Part shown: positions 31,050 through 34,726 of the stretch, piece after piece
Layout of the letters: every line of letters begins with the position of its first letter
Numbering within the stretch: position 1 is the first letter of the stretch
DNA from: Flavobacteriales bacterium
GTDB lineage: Bacteria > Bacteroidota > Bacteroidia > Flavobacteriales_D > Parvicellaceae
Direction: 5' to 3'
DNA length: 34,726 nt
Assembly (NCBI GenBank): GCA_029251405.1
Contig: JAQXDK010000027.1
Coordinates: forward strand, 1-34,726
Made by a program: the position numbers and the translations under genes
The notes under the pieces: model-generated
What the model saw: the letters and a program-made list of their open reading frames with translations, nothing else
Database searches by the model: none
Told to the model about the DNA's origin: nothing

Positions 31050-31961
31050 ATGAAAATTGTAAGCGTTGGAACCGTTGCATTTGATGCAATTGAAACCCCT
31101 TTTGGAAAAACAGATAAAATTGTTGGAGGAGCTTGTACATATATAAGCTTATCAGCCTCATATTTTAACAGTTCAGCTAATTTAATTTCAGTTGTTGGAG
31201 AAGATTTTCCAGAAAAAACAATTGAGCTTTTTAAAAGTAGAGGAATTAATACTGAAGGTCTAGAAATAAAGAAGGGTGAAAAAACTTTTTTTTGGTCGGG
31301 GAAATACCATCAGGATATGAATACCAGAGATACTTTAGATACCCAGCTAAACGTACTTGAAAATTTCGATCCAATTGTTCCAGAAAACTACCAAGACTGT
31401 GATATCCTAATGCTTGGAAATTTAACGCCTTCTGTACAAGACAATGTTATTGGTCAAATTAAAAAAAGACCTAAATTAATTGTTTTAGACACCATGAATT
31501 TTTGGATGGAAATTGCTATGGACGATTTAAAAAAAGTTATTAAAAAAATTGATGTCCTTACAATTAATGATGAAGAAGCAAGACTTCTATCTGGAGAAAA
31601 CTCCTTGAAGAAAGCTGCAAAATTAATTTTAAAAATGGGTCCTAAATATTTAATTATTAAAAAAGGAGAACATGGAGCTTTGTTATTTGATAACGAAAAC
31701 ACTTTTTTTGCTCCAGCTCTGCCACTTGAAGAAGTATTTGATCCTACGGGAGCTGGTGACACTTTTGCTGGGGGATTTGTAGGTTACTTATCTAAATGCG
31801 AAGCTATTAACTGGAATAACATGAAGAAAGCTGTTATTGTTGGGTCGGCAATGGCCTCTTTCACAGTTGAAAAATTCGGAATAGAAAGACTCATTGAACT
31901 TGACGAAAAAGAAATCAATTCTCGAATAAATGAATTTAAACAATTAGTTAGTTTTAATTAA
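31050..31961 (+). CDS. PfkB family carbohydrate/nucleoside kinase
   Basis: A 303-aa ribokinase-fold kinase. It starts ATG at 31050 with VSVGTVAFDAIETPFG and a substrate lid GGACTYISLSASYF, contains VVGEDFPE, TINDEEARLL and IIKKGEHGALLF, and ends with the signature DPTGAGDTFAGGFVGYL, where D237 is the catalytic base and GAG forms the anion hole. PfkB members phosphorylate sugars or nucleosides with ATP; the Bacteroidetes group of this type is commonly labelled simply 'sugar kinase', and the substrate is not known. Cytoplasmic. The Ste24-type protease gene follows after 7 nt. Confidence 0.9.
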   Translation: MKIVSVGTVAFDAIETPFGKTDKIVGGACTYISLSASYFNSSANLISVVGEDFPEKTIELFKSRGINTEGLEIKKGEKTFFWSGKYHQDMNTRDTLDTQLNVLENFDPIVPENYQDCDILMLGNLTPSVQDNVIGQIKKRPKLIVLDTMNFWMEIAMDDLKKVIKKIDVLTINDEEARLLSGENSLKKAAKLILKMGPKYLIIKKGEHGALLFDNENTFFAPALPLEEVFDPTGAGDTFAGGFVGYLSKCEAINWNNMKKAVIVGSAMASFTVEKFGIERLIELDEKEINSRINEFKQLVSFN

Positions 31962-31968
31962 TATTTTA

Positions 31969-33201
31969 ATGACATCTGAAACCTGGCTATATTTAATAAT
32001 TGGACTAGTTGTTTTTAATTACTTATTTTCAACGGTTTTAGACTTTATTAATGCTAAAAATTGGAGAACTGAAATTCCTCCAATTATGAAAGACTATTAC
32101 AACAAGGAAAACTATGTAAAAGCTAAAAACTATTCAAAAGAAAAAGGCAGAGTCAGTCTTATATCAAGTACAATAAGTAGTTCTATTACAATATTATTTT
32201 TAGCATCTGGAGGATATGGTTGGCTAAATAATACTATTTCTAATTACTATGAAATTCCTTTTTTAAAATCAGGATTTTTTTTTCTAACACTTTTTATTCT
32301 GAGTGATGTAATTAGTATTCCATTTAGCTGTTTCAACACATTTGTTATTGAAGAAAAGTATGGGTTTAACAAAATGACTGTAAAGACTTTTGTAATGGAT
32401 AAGATAAAAGGGTATTTCCTTACAATCATAGTTGGTGGTCTTCTTTTATTTGGAGCAATCTATCTTGTTTCTACAGTAGAAAAAGGATTTTGGCTTTGGC
32501 TTTGGATATCTCTTTCCGTTCTAATGCTTTTTGTAAACATGTTTTATGCAGATTTAATAGTCCCTATTTTTAATAAGTTAACCCCTTTAGAAACTGGAAG
32601 CTTAAGAGATAAAATTGAGTCTTACACTAAAAAAATAGGATACTCACTAAAAAACATCTACATAATAGATGGTTCTAAACGGTCTTCAAAAGCCAATGCT
32701 TTTTTTAGTGGTCTAGGACCTAGAAAAACTATTGCTCTTTATGACACTTTGGTAAACAACCATACAGAGGAAGAACTAGTAGCTGTTTTAGCTCACGAAG
32801 TTGGTCATTATAAAAAAAAACATGTACTTACTTCTTTATTTCTGTCTATTTTCCAGTTAGGGCTGATGTGTTTTTTGTTAGAAATTTGCTTGAAAGTTGG
32901 AGAGATATCGCAGGCTTTGGGGGGTGAAGATATAGAATTTCATCTTGGTTTGATCGCATTTGGAATTCTTTACAGTCCTCTGGGGACCATGTTAGGTATA
33001 GTTATGAATCTTAATAGTAGAAAAAATGAATTTGAAGCAGATGCATATGCAAAAGAGACCTACGATGGAGTAGCATTAGCTACTGCACTTAAAAAACTAT
33101 CTGTAGATAGTTTATCAAATCTCTATCCTCATCCGTTTTACACCTTTATACATTACTCCCATCCTCCATTACTTAAAAGATTAAAGGCGCTTAATGAATA
33201 A
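31969..33201 (+). CDS. M48 family metalloprotease, CAAX prenyl protease (Ste24) type
   Basis: A 410-aa integral membrane zinc protease. About seven hydrophobic segments surround the catalytic site HEVGHYKKKH (H276, E277, H280) and the third-ligand motif EFEADAYA (E354, D358). The N-terminal part, with FVIEEKYGFNKMTVKTFVMDKIKG, and DGSKRSSKANAFFSGLG before the zinc site are characteristic of Ste24/CAAX protease 1 homologues rather than HtpX, which is shorter. Bacteria lack CAAX prenylation, so it likely takes part in membrane-protein quality control. Second gene of the operon with the PfkB kinase. Overlaps the opposite EEP gene by 11 bp. Confidence 0.93.
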   Translation: MTSETWLYLIIGLVVFNYLFSTVLDFINAKNWRTEIPPIMKDYYNKENYVKAKNYSKEKGRVSLISSTISSSITILFLASGGYGWLNNTISNYYEIPFLKSGFFFLTLFILSDVISIPFSCFNTFVIEEKYGFNKMTVKTFVMDKIKGYFLTIIVGGLLLFGAIYLVSTVEKGFWLWLWISLSVLMLFVNMFYADLIVPIFNKLTPLETGSLRDKIESYTKKIGYSLKNIYIIDGSKRSSKANAFFSGLGPRKTIALYDTLVNNHTEEELVAVLAHEVGHYKKKHVLTSLFLSIFQLGLMCFLLEICLKVGEISQALGGEDIEFHLGLIAFGILYSPLGTMLGIVMNLNSRKNEFEADAYAKETYDGVALATALKKLSVDSLSNLYPHPFYTFIHYSHPPLLKRLKALNE

Positions 33202-34057
33202 CTAATTTTAAAACCAATTGGTAATGATCCGCCAAATCCATCTTCGCTTTTTTAAATTTCATAACCGGTCTTAAAATATATTGATCTAAAATTTCTATTT
33301 TTTTATTTTCATGATAAAAAACAAAGTCAATCCAGGATTTATATCCTTTTTTGTTCCAAGTATTGAATTCATCAAAGGTGTAAGGTCTGTCGTCATTTAA
33401 TTCGTGATTTTTAAGCTTTAAATACGTCATCATATTATCATAATCTGGTGAATTAAAATTCGTATTAAAATCTCCCACTATAAATAAAGGAATAGAATCA
33501 TTTGAATAAGGTTTTATAATTTTTTCACTAGTAATTTGATACTGTAAATTTCTTGAATCAGGACTTTTTGAATCCAGATGTGTACCCGCAACATAAATAA
33601 TCTTCTCATTAATATTAATTTCAACAAGACTACATCCTTTTTGAGCTGCCTTATCAATTTTTTGAGAAACATTAAATATTACATGCTCTTTTAATTGAAT
33701 TGGATACTTAGATAAAATCATAACTCCTGAAGAAAGTTTAAGACTAAACCCTTCTTTTTGTGGAGTTAAAGAATAAGGGTATTTTATTTTTAAATCATTT
33801 TGAAGTTTTTTAGATATCGCCTTGTCAAATACTTCTTGTAATACCAGAATATCAAAATTAGTTGAATTTAAATATTGGATAATTTTTGGAATTCTTACTT
33901 TTTGTTTTTTTCTAGCATGCTTTGTAAAAGGAGCGAAAACTCTTGGTGTCATTTGTATATTCCAAGTAGTTATTTTCAAGGTATCACTAAATGAAAGTCC
34001 TTCAAAAAAAAATAATATAAAGCAAAAAAGAATAAAAGTTTGTTTTAATCTATGCAT
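33191..34057 (-). CDS. Secreted endonuclease/exonuclease/phosphatase-family enzyme
   Basis: A 288-aa protein with a signal peptide (basic MHRLKQ, then a hydrophobic stretch ending GLSFS) and one EEP domain. Motifs in order: KITTWNIQ, FDILVLQEVFD (metal-binding Glu), VAGTHLDS, FIVGDFNTNF (catalytic Asp-x-Asn) and a final LADHYQLVLKLV (catalytic Asp-His). EEP members include sphingomyelinases, nucleases and inositol phosphatases; length and the THLDS block fit the sphingomyelinase/exonuclease-like secreted group. Its likely role is extracellular or periplasmic scavenging of phosphate from lipids or DNA; the substrate is not certain. Its 3' end overlaps the Ste24 gene by 11 bp. Confidence 0.9.
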   Translation of the reverse strand: MHRLKQTFILFCFILFFFEGLSFSDTLKITTWNIQMTPRVFAPFTKHARKKQKVRIPKIIQYLNSTNFDILVLQEVFDKAISKKLQNDLKIKYPYSLTPQKEGFSLKLSSGVMILSKYPIQLKEHVIFNVSQKIDKAAQKGCSLVEININEKIIYVAGTHLDSKSPDSRNLQYQITSEKIIKPYSNDSIPLFIVGDFNTNFNSPDYDNMMTYLKLKNHELNDDRPYTFDEFNTWNKKGYKSWIDFVFYHENKKIEILDQYILRPVMKFKKAKMDLADHYQLVLKLVIH

Positions 34058-34164
34058 TAATAATACAGTTTAATTTTTAAAGATTTTAATAATAAGTTTT
34101 GATTTTAAATTGAAACTTTTATATATTAACATTGTAATGTTTCTAGTAAAAAAAAATCTTAGTA

Positions 34165-34213
34165 TTTAACGTAGCAACTTCATACTTTAACGACAAAGAT
34201 TTAAATTTTAACG
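34165..34213 (+). repeat. Three TTTAACG direct repeats, exactly 21 bp apart
   Basis: TTTAACG occurs at 34165-34171, 34186-34192 and 34207-34213, giving identical 21-bp steps (two DNA turns). The array ends 34 nt before the ATG of the secreted adhesin gene. No TAnnTTTG box is seen in this leader, so the repeats may bind an activator. The complement, ACGTTAAA in two of the copies, loosely resembles LytTR-type half-sites, which also occur as direct repeats at about 21 bp; this match is only partial. Confidence 0.6.
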
Positions 34214-34247
34214 TAAATATACTCCGTAAATAACAACAAATTAACCT

Positions 34248-34726
34248 ATGAATAAAATCAAAAAAATAATACTTAGTTTAATAGTCTCACTTTCCTTTAC
34301 GAGTAATAGTGCTCAACAAAACGCATGTCAACATACATTTAATATGTATGACAGTTATGGTGATGGATGGAATGGCGGAGCAGTAGATGTACTTGTTAAT
34401 GGAACAGCTGTAGTAACAGGTGCTACATGTTCAGGATCATTTACAGCTGCTACTTTTAGTGCTGGTTCTGGAGACGTAATTGAATTAGCGAACTGGAATC
34501 CTGGAAGTTATCCTGGTGAAATTACTTGGGATGTTACTGACGGTTTTGGAAATATTATAGGTTCTGGAAATACAACAATAACTGCTGTAGGTTCTGGAAA
34601 TTGTCCATCATGTTTTACACCGACTGCTTTAGCGGTTAGTAATGCAACAACAACTGGAGCTGATTTCGGTTGGACTGCAGGTGGTTCAGAAACAGCATGG
34701 AATGTAGAGTACGGTCCAGCAGGATT
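34248..34726 (+). CDS. Start of a secreted adhesin-like protein with fibronectin III-type domain (3' truncated)
   Basis: The frame is open from ATG 34248 to the end of the window (159 codons). A signal peptide (NKIKKIILSLIVSLSFTSNSAQQ) is followed by a Cys-flanked beta domain with NMYDSYGDGWNGGAVDVLVNG and a Gly-Asn-rich segment TDGFGNIIGSGNT, a module common in large flavobacterial T9SS cargo proteins. The next segment, CFTPTALAVSNATTTGADF followed by GWTAGGSETAWNVEYGP, begins a fibronectin type III-like repeat. A long repetitive surface protein ending in a T9SS sorting domain is expected but lies outside the window. Ligand unknown. Confidence 0.85.
   Translation, partial: MNKIKKIILSLIVSLSFTSNSAQQNACQHTFNMYDSYGDGWNGGAVDVLVNGTAVVTGATCSGSFTAATFSAGSGDVIELANWNPGSYPGEITWDVTDGFGNIIGSGNTTITAVGSGNCPSCFTPTALAVSNATTTGADFGWTAGGSETAWNVEYGPAG

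Overview
The window comes from an AT-rich (roughly 30% GC by eye), compact marine Flavobacteriia-type genome. The evidence is a type IX secretion (T9SS) sorting domain at the left edge, a T9SS-style adhesin start at the right edge, Bacteroidetes-type promoter boxes (TAnnTTTG), few Shine-Dalgarno sites, several Bacteroidetes-restricted families (DUF4286, the GreA-like '3-oxoacyl-ACP synthase' family, the TolB-propeller/outer-membrane-barrel protein), and a proteorhodopsin with the green-tuned Met found in flavobacteria. I see no insertion sequence, prophage, CRISPR array or rRNA.

Layout. 1-5764: tail of a secreted T9SS protein, a convergent metallo-beta-lactamase-fold hydrolase, then a + operon of a large propeller/barrel outer-membrane protein, a half-size TauE/SafE permease and an M20 amidohydrolase. 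5827-8025: recQ. 8018-12910 (-): a tight five-gene operon serS - lipoprotein - TPR protein - DUF4286 - PLP enzyme of the ACC deaminase/D-cysteine desulfhydrase family. 13020-13750 (-): rplU-rpmA with a good promoter and terminator. 13930-19507: a GAF/PP2C phosphatase facing sufS, an 825-aa exported protein with a propeller-like C-terminal half, and a DUF6580 membrane protein. 19694-23035: Lon-substrate-binding-domain protein, a GT4 glycosyltransferase, a DUF3089 lipoprotein hydrolase and a CrtO-like membrane acyltransferase. 23036-27991: a light-associated block described below. 28153-30691 (-): M13 metallopeptidase lipoprotein and GreA-like protein. 30846-30918 (-): tRNA-Asn. 31050-34057: PfkB kinase, Ste24-type M48 protease, secreted EEP-family enzyme. 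34248 to the end: start of a secreted adhesin-like gene.

The light-associated block is the most interesting part. A SOUL heme-binding protein plus DUF983 gene (-) diverge from an operon of DUF429, a photolyase of the PhrB-like/DPRP family without the usual iron-sulfur CxxC pair, an unrecognised 138-aa protein and a hot-dog thioesterase (+). That operon converges on a terminator shared with proteorhodopsin (-). The photolyase-operon upstream region carries one copy, and the proteorhodopsin upstream region two copies, of an inverted repeat with exactly the same geometry, TTGTTTA-N18-TAAACAA (one copy has one mismatch). This looks like the operator of a common, probably light-responsive, regulator; the regulator is not in the window. 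A second regulatory signal is three copies of TTTAACG spaced by exactly 21 bp in front of the adhesin gene at the right edge.

The genome is strongly packed: of seven convergent gene pairs, four overlap at their 3' ends by 4-11 bp, one abuts with no gap, and one has only 5 bp between stops.
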